A stretch of DNA of 64,000 bases from Chitinophagaceae bacterium (GCA_016721085.1 JADKJI010000032.1:3395-67394), one strand, 5' to 3'. Numbered from the stretch's first letter, positions 1 to 9,019 are shown. Notes: a model not told the origin generated them from the letters alone. Numbers and translations are program-made.

Positions 1-260
1 AGAATACCCGCAATAGTCGTCAGCACCACAACGATCATCAGGTTTGAAAAATCATATCCCGTATCATATATTGATTTCGCCAAACTGTTACTGAATATCC
101 CTGCCACAAATAACAAGGAATCGCCGGGCAGAAAGAATCCCACGAACAATCCCGTTTCAGCAAATACGATGAAGAGGAATAACCACAGGCCACCGTTGGT
201 GATGTAGAATTCGGGATTGAGAAGTTGAGCCCAGTTAAAATCTAGTAGGAAAAGATGCAT
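1..260 (-). CDS. DedA-family membrane protein, N-terminal part only
   Basis: The frame opens at the ATG ending at 260 and runs off the left edge, giving 86 codons. It begins MHLFLLDFNWAQLLNPEF and continues with GLWLFLFIVFAETGLFVGFF and then LPGDSLLFVAG. The glycine-rich membrane-reentrant pattern E-T-G-x-F-x-x-F-x-P-G-D-x-L-L is the N-terminal signature of the DedA/SNARE-associated (VTT) family, inner-membrane proteins linked to undecaprenyl-phosphate or phospholipid flipping. A second hydrophobic stretch (LMIVVVLTTIAGIL) is cut by the window edge. The C-terminal half, including the conserved arginine/glycine region, is outside, so function beyond family is not assigned. Codon use matches the neighbours. 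Confidence 0.8.
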   Translation of the reverse strand, partial: MHLFLLDFNWAQLLNPEFYITNGGLWLFLFIVFAETGLFVGFFLPGDSLLFVAGIFSNSLAKSIYDTGYDFSNLMIVVVLTTIAGI

Positions 261-286
261 GTTTTGTTTTTAATTTTTTTTTATTC

Positions 287-397
287 ATAGTCGGGAGGTA
301 GTAGTCAGGAGTTCGTAGTCGGGAGTCGGTAGTCTGTTTCATCTTAACCCGACTCCAGACTTCCGACTCAAGACTCCTGACTCAATACTCCCGATTC
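287..397. repeat. Low-complexity GTCGGGAGT-type repeat
   Basis: A purine-rich string on the + strand (variants of tagtcgggagt) is followed by its complement (gactccagacttccgactc), making an imperfect inverted array of about 110 bp. The same 9-10 bp vocabulary recurs around 45.0-45.6, 53.8-54.3 and 56.2-56.5 kb. The array runs over the stop codon of the minus-strand symporter gene at 368, so that gene's last codons lie in repeat sequence. Confidence 0.6.
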
Positions 398-1624
398 CAG
401 CTCACCTTCCCACTTACTCACCACACTCGTCGCCAACGCATTCCCCACCACATTCGTCATACTTCTAAACATATCACAGAAATGGTCGATGGGTAAGATG
501 ATGGCCACACCTTCGGGTGGGATATTGAACATAGAACAGGTTGCTAATACTATAACCAGTGAAGCTCGTGGTACACCGGCAATACCTTTGCTGGTGAGCA
601 TGAGCACTAATAACATCGTCAATTGGGTAGCGGTATTTAGATGCACATCATAGGCCTGTGCAATTGCCAGACTCGCAAATGTCATATACATCATACTACC
701 GTCTAGGTTAAACGAATAACCGAGTGGAAGCACGAAGGATACGATACGGTCACGACAGCCAAAACGCTCCAGTTCTTCGGTGAGTTTGGGGAATACAGCT
801 TCGCTGCTGGTGGTACTGAAAGCGATGAGGAGGGGACCGCCGATGCGTTTCAGCAACTCCGTCATCCTTTTCCCTAATATTATATACCCTACTCCTAAAA
901 GCACCATCCATAGCACAGCGATGCCTATCAGGAAATAGCCGAAATAGATAAAATAGAATTTGAAGATCTCGAGTCCCTTCATGGATACCACAGCGCAAAG
1001 AGCACCGAACACACCCACAGGAGCGAAGTTCATCACATAACCCACCATCTTCAAAATGATATGCGAAAAAGTATCGAGTGCCTTAACAATGCTCTTGGCT
1101 TTTTCCCCCATAGCTGCAGTAGCTACTCCGAAGAAAACAGAGAACACCACCAGTTGCAGCACTTCGTTGGTAGCCATTGCTTCAATAACACTGCGGGGGA
1201 TGATATGCTCCACGAATTTCTCGAGGGAGAACTCCTGTTTCTTGGCCAGCAAGTCTTTCACCCCTTCGGTATCGGCATGAGACAGGTCAATAAAATCACC
1301 TGGGCGGAGCCAGTTAACCAGCACCATACCTATTAATAAAGATGCCAGCGAAGCAGTCACGAACCAGAGCATAGCCTTTCCACCTACCCTACCAACAGCT
1401 TTGAGGTCGCCCAGTTTTGCGATACCCACTACGAGGGTCGAGAACACCAGCGGAGCGATGATCATCTGGACCAGACGGATAAAAACCTTACCCAGCAGGT
1501 TGATATTCTTGGAGAAGGACTTTATAAACTCTGGAGAGCTATTGGAATGAACCAGATAGCCAACAGCCATACCCAGTGCCATTGCCAGTAATATATATAA
1601 GGTGAGCCGGTTCTTTTTTGCCAT
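368..1624 (-). CDS. Dicarboxylate/amino acid:cation symporter (DAACS family)
   Basis: A 418-residue polytopic membrane protein of the GltP/DctA family, which couples uptake of glutamate, aspartate or C4-dicarboxylates to protons or sodium. Family marks visible are the N-terminal helix (LTLYILLAMALGMAVGYLV), VFIRLVQMIIAPLVFSTLV near residue 50, the serine-rich reentrant loop (LIAFSTTSSEAVFPK) near 270, the helix-7 NMDGS-like motif here LGYSFNLDGSMMY, and the second reentrant region SKGIAGVPRASLVI with DHFCDMFRSMTNVVGNA near the end. Length is normal for the family. The last residues (LESGVLSQES) are encoded inside the repeat at 287-397, so the original C terminus may have been replaced. Substrate cannot be fixed from sequence. 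It appears monocistronic. Confidence 0.92.
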   Translation of the reverse strand: MAKKNRLTLYILLAMALGMAVGYLVHSNSSPEFIKSFSKNINLLGKVFIRLVQMIIAPLVFSTLVVGIAKLGDLKAVGRVGGKAMLWFVTASLASLLIGMVLVNWLRPGDFIDLSHADTEGVKDLLAKKQEFSLEKFVEHIIPRSVIEAMATNEVLQLVVFSVFFGVATAAMGEKAKSIVKALDTFSHIILKMVGYVMNFAPVGVFGALCAVVSMKGLEIFKFYFIYFGYFLIGIAVLWMVLLGVGYIILGKRMTELLKRIGGPLLIAFSTTSSEAVFPKLTEELERFGCRDRIVSFVLPLGYSFNLDGSMMYMTFASLAIAQAYDVHLNTATQLTMLLVLMLTSKGIAGVPRASLVIVLATCSMFNIPPEGVAIILPIDHFCDMFRSMTNVVGNALATSVVSKWEGELESGVLSQES

Positions 1625-1793
1625 AAGCGCTAAATAATTGAAAAGCAGGGTTACAATCTCCGAAAATCCGAAAAATATCCGGTCTTCAAAAGTTTTAGCC
1701 GTTAAAAAATCAATTATAAAAGAATTACCCGGTTTTTTGAATTATTCTTTATTTTACACACCTTAAACTAATTACTTAACAATAACCACTGCT

Positions 1794-3260
1794 ATGAGTT
1801 TATTTGTCAAAAAGACGCTTTCTTCTCTTTTGGCGCAGGCTGCTGATTCAGAAAAAGGACTAAAGAAGACCCTTGGCGCCGTTAACCTGGTGGCCCTGGG
1901 TATCGGTGCGATTATCGGAGCGGGACTGTTTGTACGTACTGCCGCAGCGGCTGGTGGACATGCAGGGAATGCCGTAACCCTTTCGTTTATTGTTGCAGCA
2001 ATAGGTTGTGCTTTTGCAGGACTCTGTTATGCTGAATTTGCCTCAATGATCCCTATTGCGGGTAGTGCTTATACCTATGCCTACGCTACAATGGGAGAAC
2101 TTGTTGCCTGGATTATTGGATGGGCGCTTATCCTGGAATATGCTCTGGGAGCTGCCACCGTATCTATCGCCTGGAGTGAATATTTAAACAAGCTTTTAGG
2201 AGGGGGCATTCCGTATGAATGGTGCCACTCTCCGTTCGAATCGGTAACATTGGCTAGTGGTGTTACCCTTACTGGTATTATGAATGCTCCTGCCCTGCTA
2301 ATCCTCCTTATCCTGAGCTTACTGCTTATCAAAGGAACTCAGGAATCAGCGATGGTGAATGCGGTGATCGTGTTCATTAAAGTGGCTATCGTTCTGGTGT
2401 TCATTGCACTTGGATGGGGCTTTATCAATCCTGCTAACCATACTCCTTATATCATCCCTGAAAATACTCCTGGTTACGAAGGATTCTGGAACCATGGATT
2501 CCCGGGTATAATAACGGGGGCCGGTATAGTCTTCTTCGCCTTCATCGGTTTCGATGCGGTATCTACAGCTGCACAGGAAGCCAAGAATCCGAAAAGAGAC
2601 ATGCCTATCGGTATCCTGGGTTCACTCGTGGTTTGTACTATTCTTTATATCCTCTTCAGCCATGTATTGACAGGAGTAGCACCTTTCCGCGACTTCATTG
2701 ATCCGGCTAAAGGAAAAGAAGCTTCTGTTGCTTATGCCATCTCCGCCTATATGCCAGGTTACGAATGGTTAGCTACAGCGGTAACGGTTGCGATCCTCGC
2801 TGGTTTCTCTTCAGTAATCCTTGTGATGCTGATGGGACAAAGCCGCGTGTTCTATACCATGAGTACTGATGGATTATTACCAAAAGCATTCTCCGACCTG
2901 CATCCAAAATTCCGCACACCATATAAATCAAATATGATCCTTTTCTTATTTGTGGGTGCGTTTGCGGCTTTTGTACCAGGTAGTGTTGCTGGTGATCTTA
3001 CATCTATCGGAACCCTCTTCGCGTTTATCCTGGTTTGTATCGGGGTAATATTGATGAGGAAGTCTGACCCAACTACGCCACGTCCTTTCAGAACTCCATT
3101 GGTGCCATTGGTACCTATCTTAGGAGTTATTGTTTGTGCTGCGATGATTGTTGGTTTACCAAGAGATACCCAATTGAGTGCCCTGGCCTGGATGGTCTTC
3201 GGTCTGTTGGTATACTTTGGTTATAGCAAAAAGAACAGTAAGCTGGGTAATATGAAATAA
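1794..3260 (+). CDS. APC-superfamily amino acid permease (cationic amino acid transporter type)
   Basis: A 488-residue permease with about 12 hydrophobic segments. The helix-1 motif GIGAIIGAGLFVRTAAAAGGHAG, the helix-3 region CYAEFASMIPIAGSAYTYAY and the helix-6 region FFAFIGFDAVSTAAQEAKNP are characteristic of the APC family, and the arrangement is closest to the CAT-like/YfnA branch that takes up cationic or branched amino acids. It should sit in the inner membrane and use the proton or sodium gradient. The start ATG follows an AT-rich leader; no clear -7 box was found. The gene is followed directly by a strong terminator, so it is a single-gene unit. Exact substrate unknown. Confidence 0.92.
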   Translation: MSLFVKKTLSSLLAQAADSEKGLKKTLGAVNLVALGIGAIIGAGLFVRTAAAAGGHAGNAVTLSFIVAAIGCAFAGLCYAEFASMIPIAGSAYTYAYATMGELVAWIIGWALILEYALGAATVSIAWSEYLNKLLGGGIPYEWCHSPFESVTLASGVTLTGIMNAPALLILLILSLLLIKGTQESAMVNAVIVFIKVAIVLVFIALGWGFINPANHTPYIIPENTPGYEGFWNHGFPGIITGAGIVFFAFIGFDAVSTAAQEAKNPKRDMPIGILGSLVVCTILYILFSHVLTGVAPFRDFIDPAKGKEASVAYAISAYMPGYEWLATAVTVAILAGFSSVILVMLMGQSRVFYTMSTDGLLPKAFSDLHPKFRTPYKSNMILFLFVGAFAAFVPGSVAGDLTSIGTLFAFILVCIGVILMRKSDPTTPRPFRTPLVPLVPILGVIVCAAMIVGLPRDTQLSALAWMVFGLLVYFGYSKKNSKLGNMK

Positions 3261-3280
3261 TCCTGCTTTATTATATTGAA

Positions 3281-3312
3281 AACCGGCTACCTGATGGTAG
3301 TCGGTTTTTTTA
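3281..3312 (+). terminator. Rho-independent terminator after the amino acid permease
   Basis: AACCGGCTACC, loop TGAT, GGTAGTCGGTT, then seven T. The stem begins 20 bp after the permease stop. Confidence 0.85.
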
Positions 3313-3349
3313 TTTCAACTTATCACTACCTTGAGCAAAACCCAGCGAT

Positions 3350-3808
3350 ATGCTAAGGGAAATATTTGAAAAGATAGCCACGGAATCAAGTTCTTATCTA
3401 TTATTAAAAGGCCTCACGCCTACTATAAAACTGGGGGCTCCCGATGCCAGTCATGCTGCCAATGGCACGTTGTTCATAGGCATGGAGCAGTATGGGGTGG
3501 ATCCGGTATTGCGGAATCATCCGCAGTTTGAGGAGACGGCCTTCCCATCGACCAACTTCGCTCATCTCATTTCATTTTATATAGTGCCTCGTGCCGACCA
3601 GTACGAGCAGCAGCTTCAGTTACTGGAGAATATGGTACTTTTCTTCGAAGAAAAACCCTTTTTCCAGCTAACGGTTGACCAGGAAGAGTATGAACTGGCC
3701 ATATCGATGAAGGATACAAAGAGTGCTGATTACCAGCAATTCTGGATAGCCTTGCAGCAGCCTTCGCAGCCGGTGCTTTTTTATCAGGCGAGGGTTTCCT
3801 CTCTTTAA
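3350..3808 (+). CDS. Small protein resembling the Pvc16 N-terminal (DUF4255) family
   Basis: A 152-residue soluble protein with no signal peptide or membrane segment. The layout (N-terminal helix MLREIFEKIATESSSYLLLK, a central strand HLISFYIVPRADQYEQQLQ, ENMVLFFEEKPFFQL, then DYQQFWIALQQP and the closing PVLFYQARVSSL) resembles DUF4255/Pvc16_N proteins, which cap the tube of extracellular contractile injection systems. That assignment is by remembered pattern only and the match is partial: the protein is shorter than usual Pvc16 members (about 190 residues). No other injection-system gene lies in the window. It sits between a permease terminator and the yebC promoter, so it appears to be transcribed alone. 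It could equally be an unrelated conserved hypothetical. Confidence 0.5.
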   Translation: MLREIFEKIATESSSYLLLKGLTPTIKLGAPDASHAANGTLFIGMEQYGVDPVLRNHPQFEETAFPSTNFAHLISFYIVPRADQYEQQLQLLENMVLFFEEKPFFQLTVDQEEYELAISMKDTKSADYQQFWIALQQPSQPVLFYQARVSSL

Positions 3809-3819
3809 TTTGGAGTCAG

Positions 3820-3850
3820 TTGGTAGGGTCGAAAGCTTATAGTAAATTTG
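3820..3850 (+). promoter_or_regulatory. Bacteroidota-type promoter upstream of yebC
   Basis: TTGG at 3820-3823, 19 bp spacer, then TAAATTTG at 3843-3850, matching the -33 TTG and -7 TAnnTTTG elements of the Bacteroidota housekeeping sigma factor. The leader to the ATG at 3994 is about 140 nt and contains a copy of the GC-rich palindromic repeat. Confidence 0.65.
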
Positions 3851-3873
3851 CGCCCCGAATGGAATTTATTTTG

Positions 3874-3937
3874 ACCGGAGAACTTGGAGACGCAGGGGAG
3901 ACGCACCGCGGCTCTTTCGTCTCTGCGGTAAAAAAAA
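3874..3937. repeat. GC-rich palindromic repeat, degenerate copy
   Basis: Contains gagacgcaggggagacgc and ends ctctgcggtaaaaaaa, the arms seen in better copies at 9176, 11771 and 16495. It lies in the 5' leader of yebC, so it could fold in that transcript. Confidence 0.6.
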
Positions 3938-3993
3938 CTCAGTAATCGAAGACTAAATAAAGCATTCATTTAGCATCAACAAAAATAAAGCAC

Positions 3994-4716
3994 ATGGGTC
4001 GGATATTCGAAGTACGAAAATCAACAATGTTTGCCCGGTGGGACCGGATGGCAAAACAATTTACCCGTATCGGTAAGGAAATCATCATTGCGGTAAAGGC
4101 AGGGGGACCAGATCCTGGTACGAATGCGGCGCTGCGTCGTTGTTTCCAGAACGCGAGAAGTGTGGGTATGCCTAAGGACCGTGTGGAAGCAGCTATCAAG
4201 CGTGCACAGGGTAAGGAAATGACCAACTATGATGAGATACTGTATGAAGGATACGGTCCTCATGGAGTAGCTATATTGGTTGAAACCGCCACCGACAATC
4301 ACGTTCGTACTGTTGCCAATGTAAAATCACATTTCAACAAAGGCAATGGTGTGATGGGTAATAGCGGAAGCGTAAGTTTCCAGTTCAAGAAAATGGGTGT
4401 GTTCAAATTGAAGCCAGAGGGATTGAATGCTGATGATCTGGAACTCGAACTTATCGATTTCGGATTGGAAGAATTAGGAGAAGGTTCTGGGGAGAATGGA
4501 GAAGCGGTATTAGTAGTTCGTTGTGCATTCGTTGAATTCGGTCATATGCAAAAAGCATTAGAAGATAAAGGCATCTCTCCTATAAGTGCCGAACTGGAAT
4601 GGATTCCAAGTACTACTGTACCCTTAAACGACCTGCAAGCTGAAGAAGTGAGTAAGTTGATTGAGAGGTTGGAGCAGGATGAGGATGTGCAGAAGGTGTT
4701 CCACAACATGGGGTAA
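3994..4716 (+). CDS. YebC/PmpR-family DNA-binding regulator / translation factor
   Basis: A 240-residue member of the YebC/TACO1 family. It begins MGRIFEVRKSTMFARWDRM, the Bacteroidota form of the usual AGHSKWANIKHRK start, and continues with KQFTRIGKEIIIAVKAGGPDPGTNAALRR, DRVEAAIKRAQG and the glycine-rich YEGYGPHGVAILVE strand. The family has been described both as transcription regulators and as ribosome-associated factors easing translation of proline stretches; the sequence cannot decide which. Three domains over full length suggest an intact gene. A promoter lies at 3820-3850 and a hairpin terminator follows at 4755, so it is probably monocistronic. Confidence 0.93.
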   Translation: MGRIFEVRKSTMFARWDRMAKQFTRIGKEIIIAVKAGGPDPGTNAALRRCFQNARSVGMPKDRVEAAIKRAQGKEMTNYDEILYEGYGPHGVAILVETATDNHVRTVANVKSHFNKGNGVMGNSGSVSFQFKKMGVFKLKPEGLNADDLELELIDFGLEELGEGSGENGEAVLVVRCAFVEFGHMQKALEDKGISPISAELEWIPSTTVPLNDLQAEEVSKLIERLEQDEDVQKVFHNMG

Positions 4717-4723
4717 TTGAAGG

Positions 4724-4790
4724 TTCAAGAGGTTTGATAGGTTCAAGAAGTTCCAGAGGGCTGACTAGTAGTTGGCCCTCTTTGCTTTTG
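4724..4790 (+). terminator. Hairpin built from the TTCCAGAGGG repeat, likely terminator of yebC
   Basis: AGAGGGC (4755-4761), loop tgactagtagttg, GCCCTCT (4775-4781), then ttgctttt. The whole element (ggttcaagaagttccagaggg onward) is one copy of a repeat also found near 9260, 16425, 41185, 42850 and 58797, so a repeat seems to act as the terminator here. Confidence 0.6.
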
Positions 4791-4903
4791 GGTTTAAAGT
4801 TTAATGTTTAAGGGTTTAAGGGTTCAGAAAGTTGGAGTCTCCAACTTATTACTTATTACTTATTACTTACTACTTACTACTTAAAACTTATAACTCTTTT
4901 TTT
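4791..4903. repeat. TTTAAAGTTTAAGG and TTACTTATTAC string repeats
   Basis: Two low-complexity strings in tandem: gtttaaagtttaatgtttaagggtttaagg, then acttattacttattacttactac. Both recur in other gaps (for example 9333-9365, 11215-11321, 41226-41258). No coding potential seen. Confidence 0.55.
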
Positions 4904-5184
4904 AACTGCAGAGATGCGGAGACGCAGTTTTAGCGTTTAATTCATTCTTAATTTTGAACCACTAAGACACAAAGAACACAAAGCAACACGAAGGGAGTTC
5001 TTACTGTAACCAACTTAAAGAATGCTAACTAGTACAGGCTCTCTTAGTGCCTCTTAGTATCCTTTGTGTCTTAGTGGTAAAAAATAGCCTCTAGAAGAAA
5101 AGGTATAAATAAAGATGAACATAACTACAGAGACGAATCGACACTAATTAGAAATCTCTGCGACCTCTGCGCCTCTGCGTGAAA
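4904..5184. repeat. GC-rich palindromic repeat halves flanking an inserted second repeat
   Basis: A left part (aactgcagagatgcggagacgcag, 4904-4927) and a right part with ctctgcgacctctgcgcctctgcg (about 5122-5184) lie either side of the inverted repeat at 4959-5077. This looks like one repeat inserted in or next to another. It fills the gap between yebC and the tail-fibre-like gene, and no gene was seen in it. Confidence 0.5.
4959..5077. repeat. 119-bp element with perfect 16-bp terminal inverted repeats
   Basis: Left end ccactaagacacaaag (4959-4974), right end ctttgtgtcttagtgg (5062-5077), exact reverse complements. The interior has no open frame of note. It has the form of a small non-autonomous mobile element, or a long hairpin repeat. 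Confidence 0.7.
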
Positions 5185-5192
5185 CAAAACCC

Positions 5193-6851
5193 TTATTTAT
5201 TTTTTAATTCGTTAAGTAATTTCTGTTGCTCTTGCACCAATACCCTATACTGCTCTAACAATATTTTTAATTCGCTGATCTCTTTTGTATGCTCATTAAC
5301 CGCTTGCGTCAATACTGGAATTAGTCCTGTATAATTGACTGCATTGAATTCAACTTTCTCATTTGCTTCTCCCGGAACAGGCCTTTCCTTATATGTACTT
5401 ACTCTTTTTACCAATTCAGGAAAAACTTCCTGCATGTTAGAAGCGAGGAAACCCAATTGCGATTCTTCTGGTAAGTTCAGATAAGAATATTGGTTACGAT
5501 CAAATTGGTATTGACTTGGGTTTAACAGTAACAATTTAGCAGCTGCTCCCTGGATGGGGATTATATTTTTCTTGAACTTTTCATCCGATGTTTGCCAGGT
5601 ACCACCAGATAAAAATGCATTCCCTACTCCATAAAATGCCCAACGGGTGGCTCCACCTGAAGCGCTGCTATAGACACCGATTCTTGTTCCTGTAATACCT
5701 GATCCATTGGCAACACTGTATACGCCCCAGTTGTCGGCATCGGAGGTAGCTGTTGAAATAAGACCATAATTCTGTACAGCAAAATTAGCATCAGTACTAA
5801 AAATCTCTGCACCAATATATCCGGATCTGATTAGCAATCCCCTTCCTCTTCCTGGAGTACTATATTGATCAACTTCAATACCAGTAGCAAAAAAATCGGT
5901 TACACCAGATAGTAATTCCGTTTTAAGAATAGAAGCTCCAATGTTTGTGTTTGTGCTTGTAAAATAACCTGTATGCAAACTATCGCCCCTAACATGAAGC
6001 CGGGTATTACTTAATGGGTTGGCCGTTCCTATTCCCACAGTACCGAAAGTATTGATGGTGAGTTTGGGATCTGCCTGAATCGTTAAATGAAGTTTACCTG
6101 TACTATTGGTTGTCCCTGTGCCCAAGTCTACATCTTCCGCACTGCCTGAATAGGAGCCCCAGTATCCTCTGTAAAGATTGTTTTCAAAAATTGAAACATA
6201 CATTGGGAATCCGTTATTTGAATTAAAGCGGGCGGTATTTCCACTTGAACTGGTATGGGTAACATCTAAAGCTGTTGTAGGATTAGCAACTCCAATCCCT
6301 AGCCTTGGACTATTCCCCACATTAGTAAGATATAATGCGCTGTCATTATTTGTACCAATGACTAACCCGCCATTTTCGAGGTTCATCAAACTGGCATTAG
6401 GACCGATAGCACCTAAAAGCAACCCATCAGAGGCAAGGCTTCCACTAACGCTATTAGTAATGCGAAAATAATTGCTGCTCGTTAATGCATTGTGTACATG
6501 AAGTCGATTTACGGTGGAACTAAGTCCGATGCCAACATTGCCTACTGAATGAAATACATCGGAGCCTATCTTAGTCCAATAATTATTTCCGTCTGTAACC
6601 AATTCTGTCCAACCAGAAGTGGAATTCATCCAAATACTCTTGGTATTGAAATCGTACACCAGCAATCCAAAAGCAGGTGATACAATTGCTTCTCTTTGTA
6701 TTGTACCCATACTAGGTAATAAAAACCCTTTTGAATTGCTTTCAAGATGCAAGAGTGCACTTGGGTCAGGTGTGGTAATACCAATTCCAACACTTTGAGA
6801 TTGGGAAATGAAAGGTATTGTCACCAATAGCAGTAAATAAAAGTATTTCAT
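5193..6851 (-). CDS. Secreted tail-fibre-like protein with S74 intramolecular chaperone domain
   Basis: 552 residues. Residues 1-19 are a signal peptide (MKYFYLLLLVTIPFISQSQS). The N-terminal segment VGIGITTPDPSALLHLESNSKGFLLPSM is the usual Bacteroidota head; repeated VGIGTANP-type units (residues about 105, 190, 270) recall phage fibre beta-helix repeats. Residues about 420-552 match the Peptidase_S74 chaperone: TSDEKFKKNI carries the Ser-Asp...Lys dyad used for self-cleavage after trimerisation, followed by LGFLASNMQEVFPELV and a terminal coiled coil (NEHTKEISELKILLEQYRVLVQ region). Probably exported to the surface as a trimer. It starts 48 bp after the decayed adhesin gene, with which it may have shared a transcript. 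Ligand unknown. Confidence 0.85.
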   Translation of the reverse strand: MKYFYLLLLVTIPFISQSQSVGIGITTPDPSALLHLESNSKGFLLPSMGTIQREAIVSPAFGLLVYDFNTKSIWMNSTSGWTELVTDGNNYWTKIGSDVFHSVGNVGIGLSSTVNRLHVHNALTSSNYFRITNSVSGSLASDGLLLGAIGPNASLMNLENGGLVIGTNNDSALYLTNVGNSPRLGIGVANPTTALDVTHTSSSGNTARFNSNNGFPMYVSIFENNLYRGYWGSYSGSAEDVDLGTGTTNSTGKLHLTIQADPKLTINTFGTVGIGTANPLSNTRLHVRGDSLHTGYFTSTNTNIGASILKTELLSGVTDFFATGIEVDQYSTPGRGRGLLIRSGYIGAEIFSTDANFAVQNYGLISTATSDADNWGVYSVANGSGITGTRIGVYSSASGGATRWAFYGVGNAFLSGGTWQTSDEKFKKNIIPIQGAAAKLLLLNPSQYQFDRNQYSYLNLPEESQLGFLASNMQEVFPELVKRVSTYKERPVPGEANEKVEFNAVNYTGLIPVLTQAVNEHTKEISELKILLEQYRVLVQEQQKLLNELKNK

Positions 6852-6899
6852 ATCGTTAATTATTTAAAATTTGTATTCATCCATTTGCTTCGATTCGAA

Positions 6900-8974
6900 T
6901 TATTCTTCATAGACAATGAGAATCTTTACAGGCATCCCTAAAATACTCCCGCTACTTCCTGCCACGGTTCCTACTGCGATATTTGCATTGTCAACATTCA
7001 GCGTATACTGAAAACCTGCCTGGATATGATTGGGCATGATCTGAAATCCTCCGGGAACGGTTACAAGAGCTGTAATAGATAGAATTTTTGAGGGGGCAAT
7101 ACCGTGTGCAATTAAAGCAAACCCTCCCTGAGCAACAGGAGTAGTTGCGGTTAGTTTTTTCATTTTGATAGATGGAGCTCCTGTTCCGAGCTGCGAGTAT
7201 CCGGCAACATCAATATTCCCGGTTATGGCAGCTGCTCCTGCAATATTTGCATTAGCGGAAATATTGGAACCATTGATATCCATAGGTTCCCATTCTTATA
7301 GATCACCATTGCATTACTTCTATGGTGTTATTATTTCCATTCCCAACATATAAGAGGATTTGAATTAATATCCATTCCATTACTAGAAGAAGATATGGAT
7401 TCGTTATAGCGACCAATAGCGACTGCCCCATAATCCCTTGCTGAGACCAAGCCCCTTCCAAAGGTGTAGGAGTAATCTCCCGTTGTAATACTATTTCCTC
7501 CTATCGCCATCGAACTTAAAGCGTTTGTTTCAGCGAATTCACCCAAAGCAATGCCGAAGCTTTTCATTTCTCCCATGGGCGCTTTTACCAATAGCTAATG
7601 AGTAACGTCCTCTTGCTTGAGCATCATAACCGAGAGTAAGTGAATAGTCTCCTATAGCTTCTGAAAAATTGCCTAAAGCCATAGCGTATAAGCCTGCTGC
7701 TTCCTGAGTAGTTCCAATAGCAGTAGAATAATTACCACTGGCAATAGCATGATTTCCAGCACAAACTCCATGTGCCAATATTAAAATCATCTTCAAGAGC
7801 TACTTGGTTAAAACTGTACCAACCCTGAAAGCACTTTTTCAGGCAACCACATCATACGGGTACCCTACCCCTGTTACAGGAAGCGTAAAAGCTTCAGGAT
7901 CTGTGAGTTACGCAGTAGTTGGGTTTTCATTACCAGATTTCCATTGCGATAAACCACCAAAGCGTTATGCCTGTTTAGATCAGAACTACCATTACCTATA
8001 TAAAAGAGTGGGTCGCTTGAAGTGGGAGAATTCTTGTCGGAGGAGATGACAGAATCATTGAATTGTCCGATTGCCATTGAAGAGAAGGATTGTGCTACAG
8101 TACCATATCCTGTAGTAAAAGAAATATCACCAGTTGCCCTTGTATTGATTCCTGATGCAAATGAAGTATTTCCATCGGAAAATGTAAAAGCTCCGAAAGC
8201 TGTCGCGGCTGAACCGGTTGCTCTATTACCGGTTCCGAAGGCGATGGATTTCAGACCGGCGGCAACACTTAATTCACCAAAAGCAAAAGAGGATTCTCCT
8301 TCTGCTCTGGCACCATTGCCTGCTGCGAATGAACCGAAGCCTGTAGCCACCGTATTAAAACCAAAACTGCTGGAATTGACACCTGCTGCCCTGGTTCCTT
8401 CTCCAAAGGCAAGGCTTTTAAGACCAGTAGCTCTTGTATTGTAGCCTCCAGCAAAAGACCAGGTACCAATGCTATCGGCCGACCAGTATAACGGACTAGA
8501 TACAGTACCTACCCGGAAGGCGCTTTTTTGTGGCATCCACATTAATCTTGTACCAGTACTGCTAAATGGCGGTTGAATTACACCGGGATCTACAAGTACT
8601 GCAGCCGAAGATGGACTCCAAAATCCACCTGTATTGGAGTTTCTAATCTCTGTACCTAATGCACCGGCAGTCTGCCATAAGTTAGTACCATTCGACAAAC
8701 TATTCCATCCACCTGCAGTACCATTACCATTATGAATCCAGATAGCGTTTGTCACTGTATCATACATCATCAATCCTTTGGCAGTATTCGTAGCAAGGGC
8801 GGTGCGTGTAGCGGCATCCCCTCTTGGAATCAGCAACCCTTTATTCACTCCTTTTATATCGAGCATGGCATTGGGATGTGCTGTTGATCCATCATTATTC
8901 ACTGCCACGTTTTGTGAAAACAAAATGATAGGAAGAAGAACAGTAGCAGTAAACAGCAGTGATTTGATAAGCAT
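6900..8974 (-). pseudogene. Decayed gene for a secreted protein with two YadA-head-like domains
   Basis: Read from 8974, the product starts with a signal peptide (MLIKSLLFTATVLLPIILFSQ), a head (AMLDIKGVNKGLLIPRGDA), then left-handed beta-roll repeats of the form FGEGTRAAGVNSSSFGFNT, typical of YadA-like trimeric adhesin heads, and NALVVYRNGNLVM. After about 7935 the frame breaks. Remnants in all three frames (7539-7796, 7331-7591, 6900-7283) give a second head module: TDPEAFTLPVTG, then KSAFRVGTV, NIGTWSF, GNHAIASGNYSTAIG, SSMAIGGNSITTGDYSYTFG, and a C-terminal domain ending GMPVKILIVYEE. At least six frame changes and an in-frame TAA after PTTA separate these. Intact, the protein would be about 690 residues. 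The first open part (7874-8974, 366 codons) may still be translated. Confidence 0.8.
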
Positions 8975-9019
8975 AGTAAAGGTTTTTTCCGATGCTTAAA
9001 ATTGCGGGATTGGGGGGGA

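Noticed and set aside
3874..3937. Treating the hairpin-like repeat before yebC as a riboswitch
   Set aside because: It is a copy of a dispersed repeat found in other gaps, so a ligand-sensing role is not supported.
8022..8444. A 140-codon plus-strand open frame rich in Ala/Pro/Val
   Set aside because: It is the antisense shadow of the periodic beta-roll codons in the adhesin-like gene; periodic coding sequence opens the opposite strand. It has no start context or family features.
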